From Xenophilus azovorans DSM 13620 (GTDB lineage Bacteria > Pseudomonadota > Gammaproteobacteria > Burkholderiales > Burkholderiaceae_C): 64,000 nt of DNA. The translations under genes and the position numbers were made by a program. The DNA is taken from NCBI RefSeq assembly GCF_000745855.1, contig NZ_KN050767.1, forward strand, positions 141,159 to 205,158. The letters run 5' to 3'. Shown piece after piece: positions 52,349 to 62,683 of the stretch (positions within the stretch are counted from its first letter, which is position 1; each line of letters starts with the position of its first letter). Below the pieces are notes generated by a model. The model was not told the DNA's origin. It searched no databases and worked only from the letters and a program-made list of their open reading frames with translations.

Positions 52349-52476
52349 GAAGGCCGCGGAGCAGGCCATGCGGGAACCGCCGCGGAACTGGCTCTGCCAG
52401 GCCGCTGGCGGTGCCCCCTTGAGGGGGGATTGCATCGGCCACACGCAGTGAGGCCGATGCAAACGGGGGTGGGTCA
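52349..52476 (-). repeat. Stop-codon-anchored structured element, copy H
   Basis: Starts with the TGA of urtA. The first hairpin here has a perfect 11-bp stem TTGCATCGGCC/GGCCGATGCAA, unlike other copies. It is followed by the C6/G5 stem, the third hairpin ACCGCC/GGCGGT with CTGGC/GCCAG, and the terminal GGCCTGCTCCGCGGCC. Lies between urtA and urtB. Confidence 0.85.
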
Positions 52477-53745
52477 CACCTTCGACTTGCCGTCCGGCTC
52501 GTCCTTCTTCTTGTCGTTGCCCTCGATGAACGGGCTCCACGGCTGGGCCCTGATCGGCTCCTTGGTCTTCCACACCACGCTGAACTGGCCGTCGGCCTTG
52601 ATCTCGCCGATGAGTACCGGCTTGTGCAGGTGGTGGTTCTTCTCGTCCATCTTCACGGTGAAGCCGTCCGGCGCCTTGAAGGTCTGGCCGGCCATGGCGG
52701 CGATCACCTTGTCGGTGTCGGTGCTCTTGGCCTTCTCCACCGCCTGCTTCCACATGTGGATGCCGATGTAGGTGGCCTCCATCGGGTCGTTGGTCAGCGG
52801 CTTGTCGGCCTGGCCGGGCAGCTTCCTGGCCTTGGCGTAGTCGCTCCACGTCTTGATCCACGCCGTGTTGGCCGGGTTCTTCACCGACATGAAGTAGTTC
52901 CACGCCGCCAGGTGGCCCACCAGCGGCTTGGTGTCGACGCCGCGCAGCTCTTCCTCGCCGACCGAGAAGGCGACCACCGGCACGTCCTTGGCCTTCAGGC
53001 CGGCGTTGCCCAGCTCCTTGTAGAAGGGCACGTTGGAGTCGCCGTTGATGGTGGAGATCACCGCCGTCTTGCCGCCCTGGCTGAACTTCTTGATGTCGGC
53101 CACGATGGTCTGGTAGTCGCTGTGGCCGAAGGGGGTGTACTTCTCGTCGATGTCGGCATCCTTCACGCCCTTGCTCTTGAGGAAGGCGCGCAGGATCTTG
53201 TTGGTGGTGCGCGGGTACACGTAGTCGGTTCCCAGCAGCACGAAGCGCTTGGCGCCGCCGCCCTCCTTGCTCATCAGGTACTCGACCGCGGGAATGGCCT
53301 GCTGGTTGGGCGCGGCGCCGGTGTAGAAGACGTTCTTCGACAGCTCCTCGCCCTCGTACTGCACGGGGTAGAACAAGAGGCCGTTCATCTCCTCGACCAC
53401 CGGCAGCACCGACTTGCGCGACACGCTGGTCCAGCAGCCGAAGATCACCGCCACCTTGTCCTGGCCGAGCAGCTGCTTGGTCTTCTCGGCGAACAGCGGC
53501 CAGTTGGAGGCCGGGTCCACCACCACGGGCTCCAGCTTCTTGCCCATCACGCCGCCCTTGGCGTTGATCTCGTCGATGGTCATCAGCGCCATGTCCTTGA
53601 GCGCCGTCTCCGAGATGGCCATGGTGCCCGAGAGCGAGTGCAGGATGCCGACCTTGATGGTGTCGGCCGCGAAGGCCGGCGCGGCGCCCAGGCTCGCGAG
53701 GGCGACGCCGGCAGTCAGCGCCTTGAGGGTGAAACGACGTTGCAT
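52474..53745 (-). CDS. urtA: Urea ABC transporter substrate-binding protein UrtA
   Basis: A 423-residue periplasmic protein with a Sec signal ending AAPAFAAD (about 27 residues). The UrtA body shows IKVGILHSLSGTMAISE, VFGCWTSVSRKSVLPVVEE, LLFYPVQYEGEE, and GEIKADGQFSVVWKTKEPI. It captures urea for UrtBCDE. It is the first urt gene and lies 103 bp after the response-regulator gene on the same strand, so it may be transcribed with the signalling pair or from its own promoter in that gap. Confidence 0.96.
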   Translation of the reverse strand: MQRRFTLKALTAGVALASLGAAPAFAADTIKVGILHSLSGTMAISETALKDMALMTIDEINAKGGVMGKKLEPVVVDPASNWPLFAEKTKQLLGQDKVAVIFGCWTSVSRKSVLPVVEEMNGLLFYPVQYEGEELSKNVFYTGAAPNQQAIPAVEYLMSKEGGGAKRFVLLGTDYVYPRTTNKILRAFLKSKGVKDADIDEKYTPFGHSDYQTIVADIKKFSQGGKTAVISTINGDSNVPFYKELGNAGLKAKDVPVVAFSVGEEELRGVDTKPLVGHLAAWNYFMSVKNPANTAWIKTWSDYAKARKLPGQADKPLTNDPMEATYIGIHMWKQAVEKAKSTDTDKVIAAMAGQTFKAPDGFTVKMDEKNHHLHKPVLIGEIKADGQFSVVWKTKEPIRAQPWSPFIEGNDKKKDEPDGKSKV

Positions 53746-53848
53746 GAGCTCTTTCTCCAGGGGGTGAAAACGTGGAGGCAGTCTCAGTTGAACGACGTAT
53801 GGCGCAAATACGCCGGGTGGCGTACGCGCGGCGCGGCGGCAGCCGCCG

Positions 53849-54862
53849 CTACACCTCGAAGTGCGGCTGGATCATGCGGATGCGCTTGATCGCCACGCCC
53901 GCCGCCGCGGTGCGCGTCTCCACGCCCAGCTTCACGAACACGCGCTCCAGATGCTTCTTGGCGGTGGCCGGGCTGCTGCCGAGGATCTCGCCGATGTCCT
54001 TGTTGGTCTTGCCCTTGACCACCCAGTACAGCACCTCGGCCTCGCGCGCGGTGAGCTTCAGGGCCAGGCTCATCGCCTCGATGACGGCGGCGTCGCTCAC
54101 CTCGCGGATGATGATGAGCCAGTCGCCCGCGGCACCTCCTTCCTCCTCGCCGTCGCCGGTCTGCCGGTGCAGCCGCAGCTGCAGGTACTGCGCGCCGTGC
54201 TCGATCTTCAGCGGCGGCGGCTCCACGCCCTGGCGCGTGCCGGGCAGGTGGGTTCGCAGCCAGTCCACCACCGCGGGCGGCGTGTGCGGCGCCGCGGTGC
54301 CGCAGTAGCGCGCCAGCAGCTCGCGCGCCAGCGAGGTCTGCCAGATCAGGCGCCCCTGCGGCATGCGCACGGTGATGCTGGCGTAGCCGAAGGCGTCCAG
54401 CGCGTTGCGCGCCTGGCCGGCCTGCCGCGCCTGCTGGCGCGCGGCGCGGGCGCCCTGCAGGTGCACGTTCATGCGGGCCAGCACCTCGCGAGGCTTGAGC
54501 GGCTTGGTCACGTAGTCCACGCCGCCGGCCTCCAGCGCGGCGACCAGGTGCTCGGTCTCGGTCAGGCCGGTCATGAAGACGATGGGGATGTGGGCGGTGG
54601 CCGCATCGGCCTTCAGGCGCCGCGCGACCTCGAAGCCGTCCATGCCCGGCATCATGGCGTCGAGCAGCACGATGTCGGGCTGGGCCTGCGCGGCGCGCGC
54701 CAGCGCCGCCTCGCCGCTGGTGGCCACCAGCACCGTGTAGCCCGACTCGTCCAGGGCATCGTGCAGCAGGGCCAGGTTGTCGGGGACGTCGTCGACGACC
54801 AGCACCAGGTCGCCGCGGGCGGTCTGCTCTCGCAGGCTGGCGGCCAGCGGCGGCGCGGTCAT
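53849..54862 (-). CDS. LuxR/NarL-type response regulator paired with the NCS1-kinase
   Basis: A 337-residue regulator. Residues about 20-135 form a receiver domain (acidic pair VVDDVPD, phospho-acceptor Asp in [14 protein letters not shown], Lys in VTKPLKP). Residues about 150-255 are a PAS-like region ([25 protein letters not shown]). Residues about 265-335 form a LuxR helix-turn-helix ([25 protein letters not shown]). It starts inside the kinase stop codon (ATGA), so kinase and regulator are made together. The obvious targets are urtA (103 bp downstream) and the divergent ureA promoter. Confidence 0.9.
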   Translation of the reverse strand: MTAPPLAASLREQTARGDLVLVVDDVPDNLALLHDALDESGYTVLVATSGEAALARAAQAQPDIVLLDAMMPGMDGFEVARRLKADAATAHIPIVFMTGLTETEHLVAALEAGGVDYVTKPLKPREVLARMNVHLQGARAARQQARQAGQARNALDAFGYASITVRMPQGRLIWQTSLARELLARYCGTAAPHTPPAVVDWLRTHLPGTRQGVEPPPLKIEHGAQYLQLRLHRQTGDGEEEGGAAGDWLIIIREVSDAAVIEAMSLALKLTAREAEVLYWVVKGKTNKDIGEILGSSPATAKKHLERVFVKLGVETRTAAAGVAIKRIRMIQPHFEV

Positions 54863-57800
54863 GGCGCGACCTCCGCGCCGGCCAGGGCGCGCTGGATGGC
54901 CTCGGCCTGCGCCTCGAAGCGGAACTGCTTCGCCAGCGCGCGCTGGCGCCCGGTCCAGTCGGCGCAGTCGGGGCGCGCGGCGTCGATGGCGTCGAGCTGC
55001 GCCAGGATGCCGCGCAGGTAGCCGAGGCCGACGGCCTCCTCCAGTTGGCGCAGCAGGTGTACGTCGGGCACGGCGCCCTGCGGGGCGGGCCGCGCGGGCG
55101 GCGCGGCCGCGGCCGTCCAGCGCAGGCCGAGCCGGCGCTCCAGCCAGTCCAGCAGCTCGCTGTGGCGCACGGGCTTGACGAAGAAGTCCTCCGGCGCGAT
55201 GCCGACGTCGTTCTCGAGCCGCTTGTCGAAGGCGTTGGCCGAGACGATCGCCGCGTGGCCCGTCCAGCCGAGCGCGCGGGCGCGGCGCAGCGTCTCCCAG
55301 CCGTCGATGCCGGGCATCGCCAGGTCCACGAACAGGGCGTCGGGGCGGTGGCCAGCGGCCAGCAGGTCGAGCGCGTCGTGGCCGCTGGCGGCGGTGCGCA
55401 GCGCGAAGCCCAGGGGCTCGAGCAGGTGGACCAGGAGCTGCCGGTCGGTCTCCTCGTTGTCCACCACCAGCAGCTGGCGGCGTTCGCCTTCGTAGCCGCG
55501 GCGCACCGCGGCCTGCGGCGGGGCGGCCGGGCGGGCCGCAGGCGCCTCGTGCACGCGCGGCAGGAACAGGCGCACGCTGAACACCGAGCCGCGCCCGGGC
55601 TCGCTGCGCGCCCGCATCTCGCCACCCATCAGGTCGGCCAGCATCTTGGCCATCGTCAGGCCCAGGCCCGCGCCGGCGGCGCCGGCCGCGGACTGGCCGC
55701 GCGCGAAGGGCTCGAAGATGCGCGACAGCTCGGCCTCGTTCATGCCGGGGCCGGTGTCCTCGATCTCCAGCGTGGCGATCTCGCGCGCGTAGCCGGCGCG
55801 CAGCACGACCTGGCCGCGCGCGGTGAACTTGATGGCGTTGCCCAGCAGGTTGATGAGGATCTGGCGCACGCGCTTCTCGTCGGCACGCACCAGCTCCGGC
55901 AGCGCCGGGTCGGGCTCGAAGCGGAAGGCCAGGCCCTTCTCGCTGGCCTGCAGCTCGAACATCTCGGCCAGTTCCTGCAGCAGGCCGACGAAGCGCATCG
56001 GCCGCGCCTGCAGGGTCAGCTTGCCGGCCTCGATGTGGGCCAGGTCGAGCGTGCCCTCGATCAGCGAGAGCAGGTGCTCGCCGCCGCGCTGGATGACGGC
56101 CACCGCCTGGCGCCGGTGCGGCGGGACGGCGGCGTCCTCGCCCATGAGCTGCGCGTAGCCGAGGATGGAATTGAGCGGCGTGCGCAGCTCGTGGCTGATC
56201 GCGCTGATGTAGCGGCTCTTGGCCTGGTTGGCCGCTTCGGCGGCGCGGCGCGCCTCTTCCGCGTGCTGCTTGGCGGCCTGCAGGGCGCGGTCGGTCTCGC
56301 GGTGCGACTCGATCTCGCGCATCAGCAGGTGGGTCTGGCGGTTGGACTCCTCCTGCGCCACCTTGCGGCTCTGGTGCGCCAGCACCAGCCACCAGGCGAC
56401 GATGCCGGCGATGAGCAGCAGCGCCATGTACGCCTTGAGGAAGCCGCCGCGCAGCGCGCCGGCCGCGTCGGCCGGGGTGCTTTCGGCCAGCGCGCGCAGC
56501 TCCTGCTGGTAGAACACCCCGAACACCGCCGCCAGCAGCGGCACCACGATCAGCATGAGCAGCAGGAAGTGGCCGAGCCCGGTCTCGACATAGGGCCACA
56601 CGCGGCGCGGCAGCAGCCAGCGCAGCATGCCGGACCATTGCGCGGCCAGGCTCGCGTGCGGCTTGCACAGGTCGCCGCAGCGCGCGTCGAGCGTGCAGCA
56701 CAGCGAGCAGATGTCGCCCTGGTAGGCGGGGCAGTGGGCCATGTCCGGCCCCTCGTACTCGCGTTCACAGATCGTGCAGCGGCGCAGGGCCAGGCTGGCG
56801 GGGGCGGCTTCGACGCGAGCCCAGTGCACCTCCACGCCGCGGGCCGGCCCTTCGACAGGCTCAGGGCGAACGGCTGGTGGATCGCCGGGCGTCCGGGCCA
56901 GGTAATAGCGCCCCTTCGTCGCCCAGGCGATCAGCGGCGCCGCGACGAAGGCGGTGGCCAGCGCGATCACCGCCGAGAACGCCTCCGCCATCGGCCCGAA
57001 GACGCCCAGGTACGCCGTGATCGACAGCGCCGAGGCCAGCGCCATCGCGCCCACGCCGACCGGGTTGATGTCCCACAGGTGCGCGCGCTTGAACTCGATG
57101 CCCGGCGGCGACAGGCCCAGCGGCTTGTTGACCACCAGGTCGGCCACCACCGCCATCATCCAGGCGATGGCGATGTTGGCGTACAGCCCCAGCACCGCGC
57201 CCAGCGCCTCGAACACGTTCATCTCCATCAGCATGAAGGCGATGAGCGTGTTGAACACCACCCACACCACCCGGCCGGGGTGGCTGTGGGTGACGCGAGA
57301 GAAGAAGTTGCTCCATGCCAGCGAGCCGGCATACGCGTTGGTGACGTTGATCTTGAGCTGCGAGATCACCACGAACAGCGCCGTGGCCGCCACCGCCCAG
57401 CCGTAGTGCGGGAAGACGTACTCGTAGGCCACCAGGTACATCTGGTTCGGGTCCACCGCCCGCTCGGCCGGCACCATGTGGCTGATGGCCAGCCAGGCCA
57501 GCAGCGCGCCGCCCAGCATCTTGACCACGCCCAGCACCACCCAGCCCGGCCCGCCGGCCAGCACGCCCAGCCACCAGCGGCCCCGGTTGGCGGCGGTGCG
57601 CGCGGGCATGAAGCGCAGGTAGTCGGCCTGCTCGCCCATCTGCGTGATGAGCGCGATGCCAACCGTGAGCGCCGCACCAAACAGGGGCAGATGGAAGGCG
57701 GCCGACCCGCCCTTTTCACCACCATAGTGCGTGATGCCAACGAACGCACCGGGATCGCGCACCAGCACGAAGGCGAAGGGCACCACCAGCATCAAGAGCC

Positions 57801-58410
57801 AGACCGGCTGCGTCCACACCTGCAGCCGGCTGATGGCCGAGACGCCGTGCGTCACCAGCGGGATGACCACCAGCGCGCAGGCCAGGTAGCCCCAGGCCGG
57901 CGGGATGCCCAGCGCCAGATCCAGCGCGTAGGCCATCACGGCCGCCTCCAGCGCGAAGAAGATGAAGGTGAAGCTGGCGTAGATCAGCGAGGTGAGCGTC
58001 GAGCCTATGTAGCCGAAGCCGGCGCCGCGGGTGAGCAGGTCCATGTCCACCCCGTAGCGCGCGGCGTACACGCTGATGGGCAGCCCCGCCAGGAAGATGA
58101 TCAGCCCCGTCGCCAGGATCGCCCAGAAGGCGTTGGCGAAGCCGTACTGCACCAGCAGCGTGGCACCCACCGCCTCCAGGATCAGGAAGGAGGCGGCGCC
58201 GAAGGCGGTGTTGGCGACCCGCCACTCCGACCACCTGCGGAAGCGCTGCGGCGTGAACCGCAGGGCGTAGTCCTCCAGCGTCTCGCGCGCGACCCAGGCG
58301 TTGTAGTCGCGCCGGACCTTGACCACGCGCTGGGGCGCGCCGTCGGCGCTGGCGTCGGCGATCGGTGGGGCGGGCGAACTCACGCCCTGCCGGTGCAACT
58401 GCCGTGCCAC
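54859..58410 (-). CDS. NCS1-type permease fused to Cys-rich module and hybrid histidine kinase
   Basis: A 1183-residue protein. Residues about 40-505 form an NCS1 (purine/cytosine/allantoin-type) transporter with about 12 membrane segments ([58 protein letters not shown]). Residues 513-521 are encoded by a PEPVEG repeat. A cysteine module ([23 protein letters not shown]) spans about 544-586. Two more membrane helices lie near 605-690, then a coiled coil, HisKA (His 740 in ISHELRTP), HATPase ([20 protein letters not shown]), receiver (Asp 1029 in [10 protein letters not shown]) and a helical tail. Likely a transporter-type sensor of a nitrogen compound. It is divergent from ureA (45 bp) and coupled to its response regulator. 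Confidence 0.88.
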   Translation of the reverse strand: MARQLHRQGVSSPAPPIADASADGAPQRVVKVRRDYNAWVARETLEDYALRFTPQRFRRWSEWRVANTAFGAASFLILEAVGATLLVQYGFANAFWAILATGLIIFLAGLPISVYAARYGVDMDLLTRGAGFGYIGSTLTSLIYASFTFIFFALEAAVMAYALDLALGIPPAWGYLACALVVIPLVTHGVSAISRLQVWTQPVWLLMLVVPFAFVLVRDPGAFVGITHYGGEKGGSAAFHLPLFGAALTVGIALITQMGEQADYLRFMPARTAANRGRWWLGVLAGGPGWVVLGVVKMLGGALLAWLAISHMVPAERAVDPNQMYLVAYEYVFPHYGWAVAATALFVVISQLKINVTNAYAGSLAWSNFFSRVTHSHPGRVVWVVFNTLIAFMLMEMNVFEALGAVLGLYANIAIAWMMAVVADLVVNKPLGLSPPGIEFKRAHLWDINPVGVGAMALASALSITAYLGVFGPMAEAFSAVIALATAFVAAPLIAWATKGRYYLARTPGDPPAVRPEPVEGPARGVEVHWARVEAAPASLALRRCTICEREYEGPDMAHCPAYQGDICSLCCTLDARCGDLCKPHASLAAQWSGMLRWLLPRRVWPYVETGLGHFLLLMLIVVPLLAAVFGVFYQQELRALAESTPADAAGALRGGFLKAYMALLLIAGIVAWWLVLAHQSRKVAQEESNRQTHLLMREIESHRETDRALQAAKQHAEEARRAAEAANQAKSRYISAISHELRTPLNSILGYAQLMGEDAAVPPHRRQAVAVIQRGGEHLLSLIEGTLDLAHIEAGKLTLQARPMRFVGLLQELAEMFELQASEKGLAFRFEPDPALPELVRADEKRVRQILINLLGNAIKFTARGQVVLRAGYAREIATLEIEDTGPGMNEAELSRIFEPFARGQSAAGAAGAGLGLTMAKMLADLMGGEMRARSEPGRGSVFSVRLFLPRVHEAPAARPAAPPQAAVRRGYEGERRQLLVVDNEETDRQLLVHLLEPLGFALRTAASGHDALDLLAAGHRPDALFVDLAMPGIDGWETLRRARALGWTGHAAIVSANAFDKRLENDVGIAPEDFFVKPVRHSELLDWLERRLGLRWTAAAAPPARPAPQGAVPDVHLLRQLEEAVGLGYLRGILAQLDAIDAARPDCADWTGRQRALAKQFRFEAQAEAIQRALAGAEVAP
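56848..56873 (-). repeat. PEPVEG-type repeat translated in frame in the sensor kinase
   Basis: CCCTTCGACAGGCTCAGGGC plus GAACGG matches the core of copies K-M and of the nested insertions in B and C. On the minus strand it encodes VRPEPVEGP at the junction between the permease part and the Cys-rich module. Confidence 0.8.
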
Positions 58411-58455
58411 GGCACGGGTGTTGCAAGAAGGCGGGGCTGCACCCGATCATCGACC

Positions 58456-58758
58456 ATGGAACTCACGCCCCGAGAGAAAGACAAGCTGCTGATCTTCACC
58501 GCCGCCCTGCTGGCCGAGCGGCGCAAGGCACGCGGGCTGAAGCTGAACTACCCCGAGGCCGTCGCGCTGATCTCCGCCGCCGTGATGGAGGGCGCCCGCG
58601 ACGGCCGCAGCGTGGCCGAGCTGATGAGCGAGGGCCGCGCCGTGCTCACCCGCGAAGACGTGATGGAGGGCGTGCCCGAGATGATCCCCGACATCCAGGT
58701 CGAGGCCACCTTCCCGGATGGGACGAAACTCGTCACCGTCCACCAACCCATCGTCTGA
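58456..58758 (+). CDS. ureA: Urease gamma subunit
   Basis: A 100-residue structural subunit of urease. Standard family sequence: [51 protein letters not shown]. First gene of the plus-strand urease operon, starting only 45 bp from the divergent sensor-kinase gene, so its promoter lies within that short gap or inside the kinase gene. Confidence 0.97.
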   Translation: MELTPREKDKLLIFTAALLAERRKARGLKLNYPEAVALISAAVMEGARDGRSVAELMSEGRAVLTREDVMEGVPEMIPDIQVEATFPDGTKLVTVHQPIV

Positions 58759-58776
58759 ACCCGGAGACTTCACGCC

Positions 58777-59373
58777 ATGCGCCTTGCCCGCCCCGCCCTC
58801 GCCCTGCTGCTGACCGCCGCTGCGCTGCCCGCCCTGGCCCACACCGGCGCCGATGCCGGCACGCACCACCACGGCTTCCTGGCCGGCTTCATGCACCCGC
58901 TCACCGGCGTCGATCACCTGGCTGCGATGCTGGCCGTCGGCCTGTGGAGCGCCCTGGCGGCGCGCAACGGCCGCGAGCTGCTGGCCGCGCCGCTGGGCTT
59001 CGCGGCCATGCTGCTGGCCGGCGCGCTGATGGGGCTGGCCGGCGTGGCGCTGCCGGCGGTGGAGCCGATGATCGCGGCCTCGCTGCTGGTGCTGGGGCTG
59101 CTGGTGTTCACGCGCAGGCGCCTGCCCGCCCTCGTCTCGGCGGCGCTCGTCGGCGTGTTCGCCGTCTTCCACGGCCTGGCGCACGGGCAGGAGCTGGCCG
59201 GCGAATCCGATGCCGCGCTGACGCTGGCCGGCATGCTGGCCGCCACCGTGCTGCTGCATGCCGCCGGCATCGGCCTGGGTTGGGCGCTGCGCCATGCCAA
59301 CCGCTGGCTGCCGCGCCTGGCCGGTGTGGCGGTCGCCCTGCTGGGCGCCGCGCTGCTGGGCGGCGTGGCCTGA
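58777..59373 (+). CDS. ureJ: HupE/UreJ-family nickel permease
   Basis: A 198-residue membrane protein with a signal-like first segment (ending [11 protein letters not shown]) and about six helices. The family metal motif [19 protein letters not shown] is near residue 37 and [10 protein letters not shown] near residue 130. It should bring Ni2+ to the cell for urease. It sits between ureA and ureB, a position seen in other Burkholderiales, with 18- and 14-bp gaps. Confidence 0.92.
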   Translation: MRLARPALALLLTAAALPALAHTGADAGTHHHGFLAGFMHPLTGVDHLAAMLAVGLWSALAARNGRELLAAPLGFAAMLLAGALMGLAGVALPAVEPMIAASLLVLGLLVFTRRRLPALVSAALVGVFAVFHGLAHGQELAGESDAALTLAGMLAATVLLHAAGIGLGWALRHANRWLPRLAGVAVALLGAALLGGVA

Positions 59374-59387
59374 GCCGGGGCAGGGCG

Positions 59388-59693
59388 ATGATTCCCGGCG
59401 AACTGCTCGTCGACGACGGCGACCACGGCCTCAACCCCGGCCGCCGCACCCTGGCGATGGTGGTGAGGAACACCGCCGACCGGCCGATCCAGGTCGGCTC
59501 GCACTACCACTTCGCCGAGACCAACGGCGCGCTCGACTTCGACCGCGGCGCCGCGCGCGGCATGCGCCTGAACATCGCCTCCGGCACCGCCGTGCGCTTC
59601 GAGCCCGGCCAGCAGCGCACCGTCGAACTGGTGGACTACGCGGGCGAACGCACCGTGTACGGCTTTCGCGCGCTCGTGCAAGGAAAACTCTGA
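59388..59693 (+). CDS. ureB: Urease beta subunit
   Basis: A 101-residue structural subunit: [56 protein letters not shown]. Length is normal. Its stop codon is directly followed by the ureC start. Confidence 0.97.
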   Translation: MIPGELLVDDGDHGLNPGRRTLAMVVRNTADRPIQVGSHYHFAETNGALDFDRGAARGMRLNIASGTAVRFEPGQQRTVELVDYAGERTVYGFRALVQGKL

Positions 59694-61439
59694 ATGGCAA
59701 CGATCGAACGCCGCGCCTACGCGGAGATCTTCGGCCCCACGGTGGGCGACCGCGTGCGCCTGGCCGACACCGGCCTCGTCATCGAGGTCGAGCAGGACTT
59801 CACCCTGCGCGCCGGCGGCTACGGCGAGGAAGTCAAGTTCGGCGGCGGCAAGACCATCCGCGACGGCATGGCGCAAAGCCAGCGCACGCGGGCCGAGGGC
59901 GCGGTCGACACGGTGCTGACCAACGCGCTGATCCTCGACCACTGGGGCATCGTCAAGGCCGACATCGGCCTGAAGGACGGCCGCATCGCCGCCATCGGCA
60001 AGGCCGGCAACCCCGATACGCAGCCCGGCGTGGACATCGTCATCGGCCCCGGCACCGAGGTCATCAGTTGCGAAGGCAACATCGTCACCGCCGGCGGCAT
60101 CGACAGCCACATCCACTTCATCTGCCCGCAGCAGATCGAAGAGGCGCTGGCCAGCGGCGTGACCACCATGCTCGGCGGCGGCACCGGCCCGGCCACCGGC
60201 ACCTTCGCCACCACCTGCACCCCCGGCCCCTGGCACATCGAGCGCATGCTGCAGGCGGCCGACGCCTTCCCGATGAACCTGGGCTTCCTCGGCAAGGGCA
60301 ACGCCAGCCTGCCGGCTGCGCTGCACGAGCAGGTGCACGCCGGCGTGATCGGCCTGAAGCTGCACGAGGACTGGGGCACCACGCCCGCCGCCATCGACAA
60401 CTGCCTGGCCGTCGCCGAACTGGAGGACGTGCAGGTGGCGATCCACTCCGACACGCTCAACGAGTCGGGCTTCGTCGAGAACACCATCGCAGCGACGAAG
60501 GGCCGCGCGCTGTGCGCCTTCCACACCGAGGGCGCCGGCGGCGGCCATGCGCCCGACATCCTGAAGGTGGTGGGCGAGGCGAACTTCCTGCCCTCCTCCA
60601 CCAACCCCACGATGCCCTACACGCGCAACACGCTGGACGAGCACGTGGACATGCTGATGGTGTGCCACCACCTCGATGCAGCCATTGCCGAGGACCTGGC
60701 CTTCGCCGAATCGCGCATCCGCAAGGAGACCATCGCCGCCGAGGACATCCTGCACGACATCGGCGCCATCAGCATGATGAGCAGCGACTCGCAGGCCATG
60801 GGCCGCGTGGGCGAGGTCGTCATCCGCACCTGGCAGACGGCGCACAAGATGAAGGCCCAGCGCGGGTGGCTCGCCCCCGATGCCGTTCGCGCCGAGCCCG
60901 TCGAAGCGCTTTCCCGCAACGACAACTTCCGCGCCAAGCGCTACGTCGCCAAGTACACGATCAACCCCGCCATCGCGCACGGCATCAGCCACGAGGTGGG
61001 CAGCCTGGAAGCGGGCAAGTGGGCCGACATCGTCATCTGGAAGCCGGCCTTCTTCGGCGTCAAGCCCTTCTGCATCCTCAAGGGCGGCAGCATCGCACTG
61101 GCCGCGATGGGCGACCCCAACGCCAGCATCCCCACGCCGCAGCCGGTGCACTACCGCCCCATGTTCGGCGCCTTCGCGGGCAGCAATGCGAGGAGCAGCC
61201 TCAGCTTCGTCTCGGAGGCGGCGCTGGCGGCCGGCGTGAAGGAGCGTTACGGCCTGGCCAAGACGCTCAGCGCGGTGAAGAACATCCGCAACGTGCGCAA
61301 GAAGGACCTGGTCCACAACGGCCTCTCGCCGAAGATGGAGATCGATCACCAGACCTACGCCGTGCGCGCCGACGGCGTGCTGCTGACCTGCGAGCCGGCG
61401 ACGGTGCTGCCGATGGCGCAGCGGTACTTTCTGTTTTGA
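59694..61439 (+). CDS. ureC: Urease alpha (catalytic) subunit, with repeat-encoded insertion
   Basis: A 581-residue nickel enzyme that hydrolyses urea to ammonia and carbamate. Metal ligands are in [10 protein letters not shown], the carbamylated Lys in GLKLHEDWG, His in [12 protein letters not shown] and [12 protein letters not shown], the mobile-flap His in CHHLD, and Asp or Ser region [14 protein letters not shown]. It is about 12 residues longer than usual: residues about 394-407 ([15 protein letters not shown]) are encoded by a PEPVEG repeat and replace the short surface loop before NDNFR. All active-site residues are intact. Confidence 0.97.
   Translation: MATIERRAYAEIFGPTVGDRVRLADTGLVIEVEQDFTLRAGGYGEEVKFGGGKTIRDGMAQSQRTRAEGAVDTVLTNALILDHWGIVKADIGLKDGRIAAIGKAGNPDTQPGVDIVIGPGTEVISCEGNIVTAGGIDSHIHFICPQQIEEALASGVTTMLGGGTGPATGTFATTCTPGPWHIERMLQAADAFPMNLGFLGKGNASLPAALHEQVHAGVIGLKLHEDWGTTPAAIDNCLAVAELEDVQVAIHSDTLNESGFVENTIAATKGRALCAFHTEGAGGGHAPDILKVVGEANFLPSSTNPTMPYTRNTLDEHVDMLMVCHHLDAAIAEDLAFAESRIRKETIAAEDILHDIGAISMMSSDSQAMGRVGEVVIRTWQTAHKMKAQRGWLAPDAVRAEPVEALSRNDNFRAKRYVAKYTINPAIAHGISHEVGSLEAGKWADIVIWKPAFFGVKPFCILKGGSIALAAMGDPNASIPTPQPVHYRPMFGAFAGSNARSSLSFVSEAALAAGVKERYGLAKTLSAVKNIRNVRKKDLVHNGLSPKMEIDHQTYAVRADGVLLTCEPATVLPMAQRYFLF
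60883..60913 (+). repeat. PEPVEG-type repeat translated in frame in ureC
   Basis: CCGTTCGCGCCGAGCCCGTC followed by GAAGCGCTTTC encodes VRAEPVEAL. It matches the dispersed repeat core and sits exactly where other UreC proteins have a short variable loop. Confidence 0.75.
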
Positions 61440-61448
61440 GCGTGGCCT

Positions 61449-61847
61449 TCAATGCCGCTCGGCATGCGCCCGGATCCAGGCCGCCAATGCATCTTCTTCC
61501 AGTTGGCCGGCCGCCAGTTGCAGGATCGTCGTCACACAATCCTCGTCGCCGGCAGTGAGCGACCAGCCGTTGAGTTCGAGAAAGACCTCCATCGCCACGA
61601 ATGCCGCACGCTTGTTGCCATCGACAAAAGGATGATTGCGTGCCAGGCCGAAGGCATAGCTGGCAGCCAGGTCCGCCACATCGGGAGTGCCATACAGCGC
61701 ACGATGCTGCGGGCGAGCCAGCGCGGACTCGAGCATGCCCGGATCGCGCACGCCGCCCGGCCCGCCATGCTCGGCCAGTTGCTCCTCGTGCGCGGCCAGG
61801 ATCAGGCGCGTGCCCAGCCACACCCAGCTTTCGTTGGCTGCGCTCAT
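61449..61847 (-). CDS. doc: Death-on-curing (Doc/Fic-type) toxin
   Basis: A 132-residue protein of the Doc branch of the Fic fold. The active-site motif HPFVDGNKRAAF lies near residue 73 (His, Asp and the NK pair all present), preceded by the DOC-type region GGPGGVRDPGMLESALARPQ. Doc toxins phosphorylate elongation factor Tu. Its start overlaps the antitoxin stop by 4 bases, and both lie antisense to the urease operon between ureC and ureE. The toxin looks intact. Confidence 0.9.
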   Translation of the reverse strand: MSAANESWVWLGTRLILAAHEEQLAEHGGPGGVRDPGMLESALARPQHRALYGTPDVADLAASYAFGLARNHPFVDGNKRAAFVAMEVFLELNGWSLTAGDEDCVTTILQLAAGQLEEDALAAWIRAHAERH

Positions 61848-62071
61848 TTGGCCAGTTCCCGCAGCACGTTCCGGCGCTTCTTCATGACGCGGCGGGCCGC
61901 CTCCATCTGCCGCGCGAATTCATCGTCGTACGGCGAGAGGTGGTAACCCCCCGCGGCCATCTTGGTGACATACACGGTATCGCCCTTGCCAACATTCATG
62001 TCCGCCAGCATTTCCTTGGGGAAGATCACCCCGGTGGAATTTCCGATCTGGGTCAACTTGAGTGCGGACAT
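61844..62071 (-). CDS. AbrB/MazE-type antitoxin
   Basis: A 75-residue protein with a SpoVT-AbrB swapped-hairpin DNA-binding domain (LKLTQIGNSTGVIFPKEMLADM) and a charged C-terminal tail (RRVMKKRRNVLRELAK) suited to wrapping the toxin. It lies upstream of and is coupled to doc. The dyad at 62094-62109, just before its start, is its likely autoregulatory operator. Its promoter faces away from ureE. Confidence 0.9.
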   Translation of the reverse strand: MSALKLTQIGNSTGVIFPKEMLADMNVGKGDTVYVTKMAAGGYHLSPYDDEFARQMEAARRVMKKRRNVLRELAK

Positions 62072-62093
62072 GGCAGGCCTCGACGCGTGAAGT

Positions 62094-62109
62094 TATAACA
62101 ATCGTTATA
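62094..62109. promoter_or_regulatory. Operator-like dyad TATAAC-N4-GTTATA between antitoxin and ureE
   Basis: Perfect 6-bp arms in a short AT-rich block in GC-rich DNA, 22 bp upstream of the antitoxin start and 32 bp upstream of ureE. This is the expected place and form for an AbrB-type operator, and the AT-rich block probably holds the toxin-antitoxin promoter. Confidence 0.6.
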
Positions 62110-62141
62110 TTATTCCTTCCTGCCATCTTCCGCAACCGCCC

Positions 62142-62657
62142 ATGCTCATCGCCAACAAACTCATGCCCCAGGGCCGCGGCCTCGCGCCCGTGCTGCTCAA
62201 GCGCGCCGCCACCGTCGAGCTCGACTGGGACGTGCGCCAGAAGAGCCGCTTCGACGCCACCGACTCGCAGGGCCGGCAGATCGGCGTGTTCCTGCCGCGC
62301 GGCACGGCCGTGCGCGGGAGCGACGTGCTGGTGGCCGAGGACGGCTCGCTGATCCGAGTGATCGCAGCGCCGCAGGCGGTGCTGCGCATCACGCACTGCG
62401 GCGAGCACGGCACGCCCTTCGACCTGACGCGCGCCGCCTACCACCTGGGCAACCGGCATGTGCCGATCGAGCTCACGCCCGGCCATCTGCAGATCGAGCC
62501 CGATCACGTGCTGGCCGACATGCTGCGCGCGATGCACCTGATCGTGACCGAGGTACAGGCGCCCTTCGAACCCGAGGGCGGCGCCTACGGCGGCCATGTG
62601 ACGAACCACAACGGCCATGGACACCATCACCATCATGGGCATGATCACGGGCACTGA
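62142..62657 (+). CDS. ureE: Urease accessory protein UreE (nickel metallochaperone)
   Basis: A 171-residue nickel carrier: peptide-binding domain in the first half, then the metal-binding domain ([25 protein letters not shown] with the conserved His near 110) and a histidine-rich tail ([16 protein letters not shown]). It delivers Ni2+ to the UreDFG complex. It is cut off from ureC by the antisense toxin-antitoxin pair, so it probably needs its own promoter or read-through. Confidence 0.95.
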   Translation: MLIANKLMPQGRGLAPVLLKRAATVELDWDVRQKSRFDATDSQGRQIGVFLPRGTAVRGSDVLVAEDGSLIRVIAAPQAVLRITHCGEHGTPFDLTRAAYHLGNRHVPIELTPGHLQIEPDHVLADMLRAMHLIVTEVQAPFEPEGGAYGGHVTNHNGHGHHHHHGHDHGH

Positions 62658-62683
62658 TGCCACGCCGCCCAACGGGTTGGCTC

